Part shown: positions 25,909 through 37,976 of the stretch, one piece after another | Layout of the letters: each line of letters opens with the position of its first letter | Numbering within the stretch: position 1 is the stretch's first letter | NCBI GenBank assembly: GCA_004352715.1 | Contig: SCFE01000055.1 | Location: 545,044 to 609,043, forward strand | From: Hofstenia miamia | Lineage: Eukaryota; Xenacoelomorpha; Acoela | DNA length: 64,000 nucleotides | Direction: 5' to 3' | Notes under the pieces: generated by a model | The model's input: only the letters and a program-made list of their open reading frames with translations | The model's database searches: none | What the model was told of the DNA's origin: nothing | Program-made: the position numbers and the translations under genes

Positions 25909-26644
25909 CTTTACATCGCTTCATTCCCTGATCTACTCTGCATTCCTAGCACCCCTGCAGATATATATTGTGAATGATTTACACTTCATTAAAGGCAATC
26001 CACTCTACATGCATCGGGAGTACATGTTTTGGCTAGAGGCTTTATTCTCTTGGCATTTGCAACAATCATGTGTAAATATTTCTCTTTTTGCCTACGAACG
26101 CCATAATTTATTGCATTCACAGGTACTTTCAAATTCGCATTTTAGTAAAGTCGTTGCCAAAATTTACATCAGCATGATAGTCAATGCTGCCACATCGCTC
26201 TGGTACAGCAATCAACTGACTAAAAATATTCTCCTTGCATATACTGTTGCACAATGGATGCTGTCCGTTACAACAATTGTGTTGTGTTTTTTTCAATTCT
26301 ACACAATTTTCAAAGTTAAGAAGTGCTTGCAACAAAATCTGCGATGCTTTTGCGTTGTGACTGGAATCACAAAAAATGTTCAGATGCAAAAAGAAATTTC
26401 CAAGTTATGGATACTCTTTGGATCCAATTTGTTTCTTTCAACTGCAATTATGCTTAGATTCATGCTAACTGTATTTTTAATGATTTTTGCAAATTATGCT
26501 GTTGTTTTCAATGCTAAATGTGTCTTATTTGCAGTAAAAAACATTGTTTCTCACGAAATACTGATGATCTACTATTCTTTATATCCAATTTTGTTTATGT
26601 GTGGTGATAATTTTTTATGCAATTATAAATACACAGAAGAATAA
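25880..26644 (+). CDS. Class A GPCR-like receptor lacking TM1 (254 aa)
   Basis: This is a single open frame with strongly hydrophobic segments at about residues 12-32, 48-72, 90-110, 117-145, 172-205 and 213-241. They fit TM2-TM7 of a rhodopsin-like receptor. The third-helix end SCVNISLFAYERHNLLHS (63-80) matches the class A pattern ending in E/DRY, here ERH (73-75). The last helix has SLYPILFMCGDNFL (233-246), matching the NPxxY-to-helix-8 pattern with Y replacing N and F replacing Y. TM1 and the extracellular N terminus are absent, and I see no TM1-coding sequence in the 200 bp upstream. Homology of the flanking repeat stops at codon 10, just before TM2, so the start may be a fused or truncated 5' end. 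If expressed it would be a membrane protein; ligand and coupling are unknown. The E/DRY and NPxxY changes and missing TM1 argue against normal signalling. A pseudogene or an unfound 5' exon is possible. Confidence 0.6.
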   Translation: MNKQINNEFCFTSLHSLIYSAFLAPLQIYIVNDLHFIKGNPLYMHREYMFWLEALFSWHLQQSCVNISLFAYERHNLLHSQVLSNSHFSKVVAKIYISMIVNAATSLWYSNQLTKNILLAYTVAQWMLSVTTIVLCFFQFYTIFKVKKCLQQNLRCFCVVTGITKNVQMQKEISKLWILFGSNLFLSTAIMLRFMLTVFLMIFANYAVVFNAKCVLFAVKNIVSHEILMIYYSLYPILFMCGDNFLCNYKYTEE

Positions 26645-26645
26645 A
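26640..26645 (+). promoter_or_regulatory. Polyadenylation signal AATAAA overlapping the stop
   Basis: AATAAA overlaps the TAA stop (26,642-26,644) of the GPCR-like ORF. It would leave almost no 3' UTR, and the assembly has a single N three bases after the hexamer, so the native 3' end may not be shown. Confidence 0.35.
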
Positions 26646-26648
26646 ATG

Positions 26649-26649
26649 N
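26649..26649. other. Single-N junction
   Basis: One isolated N sits exactly between the end of the ORF body and the start of repeat copy 2. Such a mark suggests a closed gap or contig join, so the downstream repeat may be an assembly artefact. Confidence 0.9.
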
Positions 26650-27364
26650 ATTTATATATAGTCATTCAATGCCTGAAATATTATTCATTACAAGTCTATA
26701 AAATCTATTAGCAGTACATAGTGTAATTATGTGTTGTTCAAATCATTGCATTTGAAAAGTTAATTTGAAATGTAAAACTGTGCATGAAAAGATAAAAGCT
26801 TAATGTCATTTAATTGTTAGAAATTTATCAAAGTTTTATTGATTTTTATTAATATTTTACCAATGTTTTAGAGAAAAACTATTAAATTACTTTGCAAAAA
26901 CTTGCATAAAAAATCAATAAAAAATTAATTTTTTTAATAAATTTTACACTTTTAATCAACATGGGATACTTAGAAGTCTAAAATATCAAAAAAATTATAT
27001 ACATGTATATATATATATATATAAATATATGTATAAAAATAGAAAATCAAAACCTAATACATAATATAAGAATAACCTTTACAAGTGAAAAGACCAAAAA
27101 TTGAATAAAGAACAAAGATTATTTTTCACCATGTGTTGAAGCCGTCTGTAGTATGCACATACAGTTGGGATAAATGCAATATTTCAAAACAATAGAAAAC
27201 TTCTATACATTGTGGAGTACTTATAAAAGCAGAAATATATCAACACATGCATGAAGCAATAGAAAAATATTTATCATAATAACTCAACATCAATACTAAA
27301 ATTTAGCAGAACAACTTAATAAAACTATAACACTAATGAACAAGCAAATTAACAATGAACTTTG
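26650..27364 (+). repeat. Direct repeat copy 2, promoter and start codon without the gene body
   Basis: About 715 bp, nearly identical to 25,191-25,908, with the same TATAAAAG (27,222-27,229) and the same ATG context at 27,336. The frame then reads MNKQINNELCIL and stops, because the sequence diverges from copy 1 right after codon 9. It is either an ORF-less allele or remnant of the same locus, or a tandem duplicate that lost its gene body. Confidence 0.9.
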
Positions 27365-27472
27365 TATATTGTAAAATAAGACATTGTTTTGTGTAAGTAT
27401 GCTGAATTCAATTCTAAAACTGATGAATCAGTGAAGCATTGCTTAACTATTCGGATATTTTGTATTTCTTAT

Positions 27473-27475
<3 letters not shown>

Positions 27476-27512
<37 letters not shown>
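27476..27512. repeat. (TA)n microsatellite
   Basis: Uninterrupted TA array about 110 bp after repeat copy 2. Confidence 0.95.
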
Positions 27513-27517
<5 letters not shown>

Positions 27518-27635
27518 CCCTAAAATGGCGCTAAATACTATTTTTCAATAGTGCATACATAAAAATTTTTTTGAATAAATGCGTAGGATTTAATTTTCAA
27601 TTACTACATTAAATGATGTTGAAATATGCATACAC

Positions 27636-27920
27636 TTAAAATATGTTCAGTAAATTGATCGTACTTTGTAGACTATTTAATAGCATGTTCTTGGTTGCAT
27701 TTTTTATGAATAGGGATTCAGCTAATTTGGTGTTCTTTGTTCTTAGCAATATTTCAAAATTTGCTTTGTTTACTTAGTGGCCATGCAAATATATTTCACG
27801 TTTTAAATGCCCTCTAAGTTTTTCTTTGATACTAGTTTCAAAATGTCGCTTGGTTTCTCCAATGTAAAAATGGTTACATTTTTCACATTGATACTTATAA
27901 ACAATGGCATAAAGGCAATA
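27636..27920 (-). mobile_element. Penelope-like element relic with GIY-YIG endonuclease fragment
   Basis: On the minus strand one frame reads IVYKYQCEKC, then HFYIGETKRHFET (about 27,905-27,835). This matches the GIY-YIG endonuclease start of Penelope-like retroelements: VYK-x-C-xx-C, then YIGET-R. It continues with KEKLRGHL and, further 3', KNTKLAESLFIKNATKN and LLNIF before a stop near 27,636, resembling the conserved ESLFIK-LN C-terminal block that follows the nuclease in these elements. A stop interrupts the frame after LHGH. The first Y of GIY is kept in modified form (IVY). No RT domain was recognised 5' (27,920-28,200). The copy is a dead fragment. A related stand-alone GIY-YIG gene is less likely given the C-terminal block. 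Confidence 0.62.
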
Positions 27921-29153
27921 AAACTTTGTTCTACTCTTTATTTGGAATTCTCAATTTACAATTTAGACTTACGAAGTTATTCACTTGATTATTTGACTAA
28001 ATGAAAAGGTGCTATATTTTTAGCAGAAGACTAGATTGTACCAGTTCAATATTTGTCCATATTTTTACGGTATGCATTTCTATTTACGCTACCAGTTTTT
28101 GTTTGTATATATAGGTGTGATTTAATCATTTGTTTGTTCGCTTCAGTTTACTTTTAGTAAATTCATTTTACTATATTTTGACTTTTGTTTTATTTAAAAT
28201 GTTGTGTTTCTAAATTCATACATGTAATTAAAGGGCGCCTAGATGTGGTACAGCTTGACTAGCACGTCCCTTTAACAGGCTAGGTATACGGTTAGGAGTT
28301 TTTGTAGAACTACATTTCCTTCGTTATTTAAAATGGGATATTTTTTCTTATAGTTGAATTCAAACCAATATTTAGACTTTATAAGGCCAATGATAATTTA
28401 ATCCATAAAAAATTTATCATTAAGGAAACATCAACTATTATTTGCTAAATAGAAACGTATATTGCTATTATATTATTGCTACTCAATTTCCGATTTTTAA
28501 ATTAGGCACCTAAAATGAATGTAAATAAGCAAAGTACGTTTGATCTGTTTACTTTTTCAGCGTTCACGCTTTTCCTTCTTTCGATGTAAAAATTCTTTGT
28601 CACTTCTAACTGGATTTGCATAATATACTCACGAGTTGAATTTAATTCTATTAGTATTAAAAACTAATTAAGATAAGTCAAATATGGCGTCATAATGACA
28701 TCGAAATTAGGAAATAGTAACCAATATTAACCTTTTACATACAGCCTCAAGGAGAAACGTTTTTATCTTTGCACATTTCCAATTAAAGTAGTCTTTTAAT
28801 TTCTTCTTTGCTGCGACATGGTGATTAATAGGAGAGATTTGTAAAGCATAATTGCATATCTGATAAAAAATACACGGGATTCTTAAGAGATTTCAAGATG
28901 ACGATGAAAAACTATGCTAAGCTTAGATTTTTCAAGGATAGAAAAATAAAGCATTTTAATTTTATGCATTTGTAAATTTTATGCATTTATTTTTTTGCAT
29001 AGCAGGACCTCAATATTTAAGTACCAACTTAGCACACCCACTACCTACTTTATTTTTGTAATTATGAGCTTGACGTTAGATTTTTTAAAAGAAAACCTAT
29101 TTGTTTGCAAAGAAATCCATTTTTTGCTTTTAAAATTATCTTCGAGGCACAAG
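27921..29153. other. Anonymous AT-rich DNA
   Basis: No gene recognised. It might contain the missing RT part of the Penelope relic at its left end, but no motif is readable. Confidence 0.4.
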
Positions 29154-29184
<31 letters not shown>

Positions 29185-29210
29185 TATATGTATACATATA
29201 TATACATATT

Positions 29211-29274
<64 letters not shown>

Positions 29275-30312
29275 TGTATGTATAAATATATAAATATATA
29301 TATATATATATANNNNNNNNNNNNNNNNNNNNNNNNNNNNNNNNNNNNNNNNNNNNNNNNNNNNNNNNNNNNNNNNNNNNNNNNNNNNNNNNNNNNNNNN
29401 NNNNNNNNNNNNNNNNNNNNNNNNNNNNNNNNNNNNNNNNNNNNNNNNNNNNNNNNNNNNNNNNNNNNNNNNNNNNNNNNNNNNNNNNNNNNNNNNNNNN
29501 NNNNNNNNNNNNNNNNNNNNNNNNNNNNNNNNNNNNNNNNNNNNNNNNNNNNNNNNNNNNNNNNNNNNNNNNNNNNNNNNNNNNNNNNNNNNNNNNNNNN
29601 NNNNNNNNNNNNNNNNNNNNNNNNNNNNNNNNNNNNNNNNNNNNNNNNNNNNNNNNNNNNNNNNNNNNNNNNNNNNNNNNNNNNNNNNNNNNNNNNNNNN
29701 NNNNNNNNNNNNNNNNNNNNNNNNNNNNNNNNNNNNNNNNNNNNNNNNNNNNNNNNNNNNNNNNNNNNNNNNNNNNNNNNNNNNNNNNNNNNNNNNNNNN
29801 NNNNNNNNNNNNNNNNNNNNNNNNNNNNNNNNNNNNNNNNNNNNNNNNNNNNNNNNNNNNNNNNNNNNNNNNNNNNNNNNNNNNNNNNNNNNNNNNNNNN
29901 NNNNNNNNNNNNNNNNNNNNNNNNNNNNNNNNNNNNNNNNNNNNNNNNNNNNNNNNNNNNNNNNNNNNNNNNNNNNNNNNNNNNNNNNNNNNNNNNNNNN
30001 NNNNNNNNNNNNNNNNNNNNNNNNNNNNNNNNNNNNNNNNNNNNNNNNNNNNNNNNNNNNNNNNNNNNNNNNNNNNNNNNNNNNNNNNNNNNNNNNNNNN
30101 NNNNNNNNNNNNNNNNNNNNNNNNNNNNNNNNNNNNNNNNNNNNNNNNNNNNNNNNNNNNNNNNNNNNNNNNNNNNNNNNNNNNNNNNNNNNNNNNNNNN
30201 NNNNNNNNNNNNNNNNNNNNNNNNNNNNNNNNNNNNNNNNNNNNNNNNNNNNNNNNNNNNNNNNNNNNNNNNNNNNNNNNNNNNNNNNNNNNNNNNNNNN
30301 NNNNNNNNNNNN
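29154..30312. other. (TA)n array running into a gap of exactly 1,000 N
   Basis: TA-rich array from 29,154 to 29,312 with TAC and TG interruptions, then N from 29,313 to 30,312. The left side is microsatellite while the right side is transposase coding sequence, an unmatched junction. Confidence 0.95.
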
Positions 30313-31160
30313 GGCAGCAAACAGAGAAGAGAGACTAACCTTTTGTAGAAACATCAGTCAACGCATTGAAGGATTACCCCGGTTTGTTGGCCTTGATTTT
30401 TTTAGTGATGAAGCACATTTCCACCTCAATGGACATGTTAATAGGCAGAATATGAGATTCTGGGCCCAAGCCCAACCTCATCAGCATGTCATTCGCCCTT
30501 TGAGTGTTGAAAAGGTTACTGTGTGGTGTGCTATTGGCCGCAGAGGAATCATTGGACCATACTTTTTTGAAGACGAGCGTGGTCGTTCAGTGACTGTCAA
30601 CACTGATCGTTATGTGGAAATGTTGAGGAGGAAATTCATTCCTGCTCTTAGGAGAAAGCAGGGAGTCAATATGAATAACGTCATTTACCAGCAAGATGGT
30701 GCGCCTCCACATTGCTCAAATGTTTTACTGGATTTCCTCAACAAGTACTTTCCTGGAGATAAACCCATGGCCTGCCTACTCTCCTAATCTTTCTCCCGCA
30801 GACTACTTCCTATGGGGGTACCTGAAGGAGAGAGTGTACTACAACAACCCACAGACCATTGAAGCACTGAAGACCAACATCCGTCAGGAAATTCGAAGAA
30901 TCCCTCTTGAGATGTGCGGCAATGTCATCACAAACTTCAATGTGTGTGTTGCAGCTGTAATCCACAGAAGAGTAGCCTGGATTGAACATGTCATCAATTA
31001 TTGAACTGTGTAGGAAACAAAAGACAAAGTGAAAAGACTTTGTTATCAAATTTTATTTTAATACTTTTGTTAAAAATCTGTAAAAAAATATCGAATAAAC
31101 GTTTATTTTGAAAACTTGTGTATGATTAAAAGTGGTAACATTTTTTTGGCCGACCCTGTA
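30313..31160 (+). mobile_element. Mariner-like DNA transposon, C-terminal transposase and one TIR
   Basis: The frame opens at the gap (AANREERLTFCRNISQ) and contains a DDE/D catalytic domain. D1 is in FFSDEAHFHL (Asp codon 30,407-30,409), followed by VTVWCAIGRRGIIGPYFFED. D2 is in IYQQDGAPPHCS (Asp codon 30,695-30,697). A frameshift near 30,755-30,770 moves the rest to another frame with PWPAYSPNLSPADYFLWGYL, D3 at 30,801-30,803, about 35 codons after D2. The frame ends at 31,004. The right end is a terminal inverted repeat at 31,128-31,158, containing GTGGTAACATTTTTTTGGCC and ending CCCTG, then TA. The 5' half is missing at the gap. It belongs to the Tc1/mariner superfamily, a type with a DUF4817-like N-terminal helix-turn-helix in intact relatives. 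The frameshift makes it non-functional as written. Confidence 0.88.
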
Positions 31161-32569
31161 AATACAATAATGTAGTCTATACATTTATGCTGCAAAACAC
31201 GTCTTTCAAAATTCAAAATCCAGTAATGTTCAATAAGAGAATTATGTCCCCTATAAAAAAGAGCATAGTTGCTACAAAATTTGTACATAATGTTCAACCC
31301 TCAATTTATACCACTATCATAAGCGAATTTTCATCAAAACTTATATAACTAGTGGGCTTTTACTATCAGTATTTCTGAAAATTCATGCATACAAAATTTT
31401 ATTATACAGCAATATAATTAATGGATTCATTATACATTTGAAGATGTACACAAAGAAAATAGTCCATGTTCAATGTAATGTAATGCTTGCATCACATAAT
31501 CAGATTTGGAGCCCTGTCAAAACTTATTTAATAGTGCGTAAGACAACTTTTGCTGGATAGATTTATCTAGAAAGCAGTCCTGATGCATCCTTGCTTATTT
31601 TCCTGTTTTAATTTCATAAGTAAAATAATCCTCAATTATTAAAACACAATTAAATAATTTCATTAAAACTTGTCTTCAAGAAATAAATGTCTCGCTGTAG
31701 AAAAAGGATGTAGATAATGGATTAAACAAACATGAAATACTTGTTAATCATCTTGCGTGGAATGCTAAATGAGCAAGTCAATGAGGTAAAAAACACTAAT
31801 TGCTTTGCCGTTACATAATTGGCCATTAATGTGCTTATGCATTGAGAGTTGTTTCATTCATCAACCAGTCCTCACATTTTTATATGTAATTAAATTAACT
31901 AAGGCAGAATTTAGAGTACAAAAAAATTAACTTAGTAATCTGTTCTGATCAACCAAAACCATGGAGTCAGAAAATTTTCATTAAAAATACGATTGAAGTT
32001 AGAATGGAAAAAAATGTGGAATTTGCTTTTTAAAAACGTAGCTAATACTACAAAAAATACTTGAAGTTCAGGTCTTGAACACCAATTTTTTTAAATTGAA
32101 AAAAAATTATCTTCAAGATTTTGTATGTTGATAGAGTGAGGCTTAGGGGAAGGTGATACATATATTACACATATATTTGTTTTCACTTTATCTACCAACC
32201 AAGCATATGACCACATAGTAGAAAGTTTCATCGAATGCAGATACTCCTGGAGAGCATTCTTATTTGACACATACTACAAAGAAATTTTACGGAATTTTTA
32301 ATTGATGTAAATATACAAGATATTATATACTTTCTATACGACAGAATATCTTGAATTTAAAATTTTTGTAGTGATATTTCAATAAAGGTTTTTTAGAGAT
32401 TATTTGGCATTGCTTCATTGAAAATTCTGCATTATTAAAATCAAAAAGTCACAAACGCATTTGAAATATTAAGAATTGCATACCTGCGTTAACGACCATT
32501 ATCTCATTTAAAAATTTTCTAGACTAAATTCTACTTATGTAATGCTCATATTAAATTGTTTTATTGCAG

Positions 32570-32619
<50 letters not shown>

Positions 32620-32678
32620 TTTACATGTTGTTTAGTCAAATTGTACACCGAGATTTTAATTGTCTTACAATCAGGTTT
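31161..32678. other. Anonymous AT-rich DNA with (TA)n
   Basis: No gene recognised. A (TA)n array lies at about 32,572-32,616, about 60 bp before the right arm of the inverted repeat. Confidence 0.45.
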
Positions 32679-33727
32679 TAGCCATGTCGTGCTATGATTT
32701 TAAAGTGGCGCAATACAGGGAGGAAAGTGTTTCCAAGAGCAGAAAAGCATGTCAAATTTTACTAAAGCGCAAATTGCCCTCATAATAGAAAAATTCGTAT
32801 TGCGCTTTAGAATTAGTTGAGTGGAAATATCAGTCATAAATAATCAGAAGAACGTGTAATAAAAATAATGAAGCCCATTTTCTCTTTTCCCTTTTCAAAT
32901 GTGAAATATATTTACGGTAATTATTGCAAAATATACCTTCTCAGAAACTAAATTTTGCTGAATTGTCATACTTAATATTTTTAGAAGCCTTTTGCAAGAT
33001 GTTTTAATCAAATATATTGCAAACACTAAAGAATATATTACTCAAAATGATCAAAATTATAATAATTTACGTTCCCAATTCATATAAATTTGATTTTAAT
33101 CAAAATTACAAACGTTAATCTTACTAAGTAAAAATTTACACTTTTTAAGGTTTGACTATCACATATCATATTTCATTCTCCACCTAAGTTCTTTATGGAA
33201 GAAATCATTTTACTATTTTTCACACACGAATTCCAATGATTTTAATGAACCTAGTTCGAAAAATGCAGACATTTTGATTAAAATATAGCTGTTTTCTAAA
33301 ATATTACGCCTTGGCAAACACGTATAAATTTAGTGATTCCCTCCTTGCCTGCATTATTTTCTGAACTACTTTGATATGAAAGCTGAATTTTTAAAATTTG
33401 AAATATCTGTGCAGCAATAAACTAATAAATCAGTATCATGCTGTAGACGAGATTTCGGTGACCAAAATCCAACATGTTTGATAGTAAAATGTATTTAAAT
33501 TTTGCAAAATTATCGTATGAAATAAGTCATTGGAAGCCCAGAGCAGCATGGTTGCAATTTGTGATCAGATTCTAAATGTGAACTATACCGGAAGCGAACA
33601 CAATTAATAAAATTCAAATAATAGCATATGCCTTCAAGGACTTGCTTCTATTACCTATACTTTCTTTCCTCTAACCTACATTCTTTCAAGTTATATTTTT
33701 CACACAATTTTATTGGATTATATAAAA

Positions 33728-33777
<50 letters not shown>

Positions 33778-36700
33778 CTCAGACGGTAGTCTATCAAGAA
33801 AATAGTGTCTTCAGTGAATAAGTGTCTAATCAAGAATATCACTTAAAGAGCAACGTCAATCAGCCGACCATTTAATTCAAGACGTAGATTAAAAGTCGAG
33901 AGAATTAGCGTAGAAAATCTTGACCAATCAATATCAATTAAGCGGAATGTTAAGGAGTACCAGTCTAATTAAATTTACTGATTTCTAAATTAACTTTAAG
34001 GCTGATGAACGCAGGCAGCGGAAGTGGACCGGCTGGTGTAATTAATTAAATTAATAACGCGATGTATTTTTTAATGTACGTGTATATATTACCATATATT
34101 AGACATTTATTTATAAATTTCACGTGGATATATTTTAACTGATTAATGTGCGATGGAATTGCAATTGTGTGTGTGAATGTGTGTGTGTGCAAATATTAAC
34201 TAAATGTGCAATGTCCAACATGATATTAGGAAATTTTAAATAAGTGCAAACCAGAACTGTATTAAAATATAATTTTCAGTCTTCCAAATAAATTTTGAGC
34301 GAAATTGTAATCTGCTGAAGAAGATATGTTATAGTTGATAGGTAAATTTGTAAATCTGTCAAACTAGTTTCTTATATCTTTCAGCTAACGCATAATGCAT
34401 AATTCCTTTCAATATTGTGTATTCAAAAACACTGAATGAAAACATAGTTAGCATTCATGAGCGTGCTTTAATATTTATGGAAATGTTTTGAATTGCTTAG
34501 TAATAAAAATATTTTTTCAGGGAGTGTTATATATGGCTTAGAAAGTTTTTTTGAATTTCATAATGTTCCTCACCACCGCTGGAATTACTTTCAGTTTTTT
34601 AGTTTCCAAAACATCTCAACTTTTTTATCTTTATCTCCCCATTGCTTCAAAGGTCATATTTTTCACATGCTTAATAGTCTTCATTTTCCATTCGGAATGA
34701 TCCATATCCCAATCACATACTATCAACTTACAGTGTATCCATTTCAATCTTGTATAGTCTACGTTGCTCCCTTACTTCAGATCAATTATTATTATTATTA
34801 TTATTGTAAGTATTTTTGTTAGTTTGTAGAATTTACACACATATTAGCAATAAATTTGCTTTAACTCTTATCATTATCATCATGTCAATCACAATCGTAA
34901 TAATCTTTCATTGAATTTCTTTATAAATCGACAATAAAGAGTTATACTTAATCATAAGAAATCAAAACACATTTCAATTCATCCTGACGTACCTCAGGCA
35001 TATTTATTGGTATTATTATTATTACTGACACAAAAGCAGTTAATACAACAAAAAGCTTTCAAAGTGACATTGAAGTTATTCTTCAAATAATCCATTAAAA
35101 GTAAACAATGAAAAAATCTAATTTAAAATATTTTCGACTAAGGCAGTGAGAAATCCCACAAAAAACATTGACCTTAATAATTAAAAATTAAAAATAAAGC
35201 ATTTGCGAAGTACTTCAAATATATATCAGAAACAATTACTAAATGTACTCTGCTAATCACATGCTTAATTTCTCTTTACCAATATAAATTCAAGATGGCA
35301 TATACTTCTATCTAAAACTTCGAATTAGTAGCTAAGCACATTCAATACTCGCAACAACATGACAATGCATCCGACTATCGATTAACATGCAAACTATTAT
35401 CTAGTTATTTCTAAATGCAATATTTCTTAAATGCAAATTTCGTCAAAGTTTATCTTAGTTCTTAAAAAGACATGTTAAATTAAATGAACCTTCTCAATAA
35501 TTTCTATGCTTAAATAAATTAGTTTTCTCCTCACAGGAACTGAAAACTTGAATAGCTTAAATCAGATTGTTAAAATTGAAAAAACTACAAATGTAACAAA
35601 AAACATCCCTAACCCTAACCCCTCCCCATATTTAGTAACACCAATACAAAATTTTGCATGATTCAGAATCCACTACTAATATATTAAAATCTAGTTTAAT
35701 AATCTGTGAAGACAGCAGAATTTAAAAACCATAAACATATTAAGCAAATATGACAAATATTTTATTACTATGTGGCTTTACTTTTTGTAGAATTTTTCAA
35801 TTAGAGAAACAAAATATTGAAGGAAAATATTTCGCCTTCAACCAGTTGAAATCTTTTGACGAAGAACACTTACTGCTATATGACTCAGCTTGAAAAACTT
35901 TTCCTTTACTAATTTCAAGCAGTTTTCAATTTAGATATAATCTGAATTTTGAAAAAATCGTATGACCAAGTTTGATCAGCAACAAGGGATGCATTTTCTT
36001 GTAAAATTGTCATAATGCATATCAAATCATAGAGGCAACTTTTCACAAACAAATTTCGAAGCAGTTTTTTTCTATTCTGTCTGTTGAGATAATCAAGATT
36101 ACTGCCTGCTTGTACTGCCTGTAGGTTTGATATAAAGACCATTGCAGCATTGCCTAGGCGGTCTTCTAACATGCCATGTGTATGGCGCAAATTGGTGCAT
36201 CAAAGCTTCACAACTAATAAAATCCTTACTTCATTGATTTGCAGTCAATTCATGAAAAGTGTTTCAGTCATTGATATTCTCTTAGGATTGGTTATGTTGC
36301 GCCGCTGGCTTGAATATAATGGTGAATGATGTTGGTATGTGCAGATATCTGTGCCTGGATATATTAGTTGAAGCACTTGTATTAACAGTCATAATCTTCA
36401 CCATACTATCAATGTGAACACTTGTTTTGGTTGGCCTCTTGAGTTGGTTATGTAAGCTAAAGTGTCATGTTTCCTTTTAATAGACTAGTGTTTTCTGTAC
36501 ACCTTTTTTGATATGCCAAATATTATTGCAATTAGCTTTTGAGAGTATTGTTCCTCGTCTACCACTAAAATATTTAATTTAAATTCATTCTAAAATTTAG
36601 CCATTAAAAAATTAAACAAAATGTGGTAGATTTCAGCTGCCAATAGATACTCATCGAATATACTTGGTTGCTTTTTGAATTTCAACATCTATGAAAAAAT

Positions 36701-37976
36701 ATATTTGGGATATTAGAAGTTATGCACAAAATTATTTACTATAGATATTTTATAAAAATTTTGAAATATAGCTTGTAGTTTTTGACAGATTTTTTCAGCA
36801 ATAATAAGTTTGGAATTCTTATTATTATTGCTGTTATTTTTTTTATTATTTCTATTTTAATTATTTTTATTCTTATTACTTTTAATTCTATTATTGATAT
36901 TCTTATTATTTTGTACATTGTTGTTATTATTATTATATAATTAATACACAATAGCTTAAAGTATCCTAATTTTCGTTTTTTTAAATGAATGTTTGTAAAT
37001 TGTCCTCATCATTCTGAATGAATGAATATAAATTTGTAGCCTGATATTTAAAGGATAATGCTGTATCCATGTTAAACAAGAATTATTTGAACGTGCTTAA
37101 AGTTTCTCGACTGAATAATAAACAACACATGTTGTATAATCCTCAATCATCGTGTGCTATATGAACCTATAAACCACTTACTATATTATTTCATTGAATA
37201 AATTGTGTTAAGATAATCCTGCATTTTTCATTAAGTGCATATGAAGGAATCTATTCCTAAATATATCCTAAGTGAAGTGAATGCATTGCATATGTTATAA
37301 TTTTTCTATAAATTATTCTATGTTTGTCATATGCTAATTGATTTATTCAATTTTCAAATTAATTTTTCTAGATTTCTAATTATAGTATTATCCATTCCTA
37401 AATATTGTTCTTGCCAGGTCTTTTCCTAGATTTCTAATTATAGTATTATCCATTCCTAAATATTGTTCTTGCCAGGTCTTTTCAAGAATTTTTTCCTCTT
37501 TGTTGTTTTAGACACCCAATTGAACTAACAAAGCCAAAATTAATATTCATTCAAATATATGAGTAGAACTAATATATCTTAAAATGGTATATATATATAT
37601 ATATATATAATAATATTTAATATTTCAAATTCTTATATAAATAGTAAAGTAGATGTTATTTAAAATATTAACTCCGCATGTAATCTCAAATTGCCCTTAA
37701 GTTTTTTACATTTTCGAAAAATTCAATGTGTCTACGATCGCATTTCCAAGTAGCATCTAAATACTGACACTGTTCGCAACACCACAAGTATAACAACAAT
37801 GGGCAAATTGCACAGATATCATTTTCGTTTCTTCAAAAAATGAAGTTACAGAACTCCTTCTTTCCTCCCGTATTTCAATTTCAAATATCACATTTTTTAA
37901 TTGTGACTGAATAAATTCAATTATTCCATATTATTTTATATGACATTTTCAATTCGTATATATATATATATATATA
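32679..37976 (-). repeat. Right arm of the 5.3 kb inverted repeat
   Basis: Reverse complement of 13,567-18,865, differing by one base in total length because of the (TA)n array at about 33,729-33,773. It ends exactly at a 1,000-N gap with the same (TA)n-to-CGAATTG sequence that opens the left arm at its own 1,000-N gap. Identical end points at gaps are expected when two contigs represent the same locus. Confidence 0.9.

Noticed and set aside
25191-27364. LTR retrotransposon interpretation of the two 715 bp direct repeats
   Set aside because: No TG/CA ends, no target-site duplication, no gag or pol between them, and the internal segment is a receptor-like ORF that starts inside the first repeat.
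13567-37976. Giant transposon (Maverick/Polinton-like) with 5.3 kb terminal inverted repeats
   Set aside because: The spacer holds unrelated relics and no integrase-polymerase-capsid set. The arm ends coincide with placeholder gaps, so an assembly cause is more economical.
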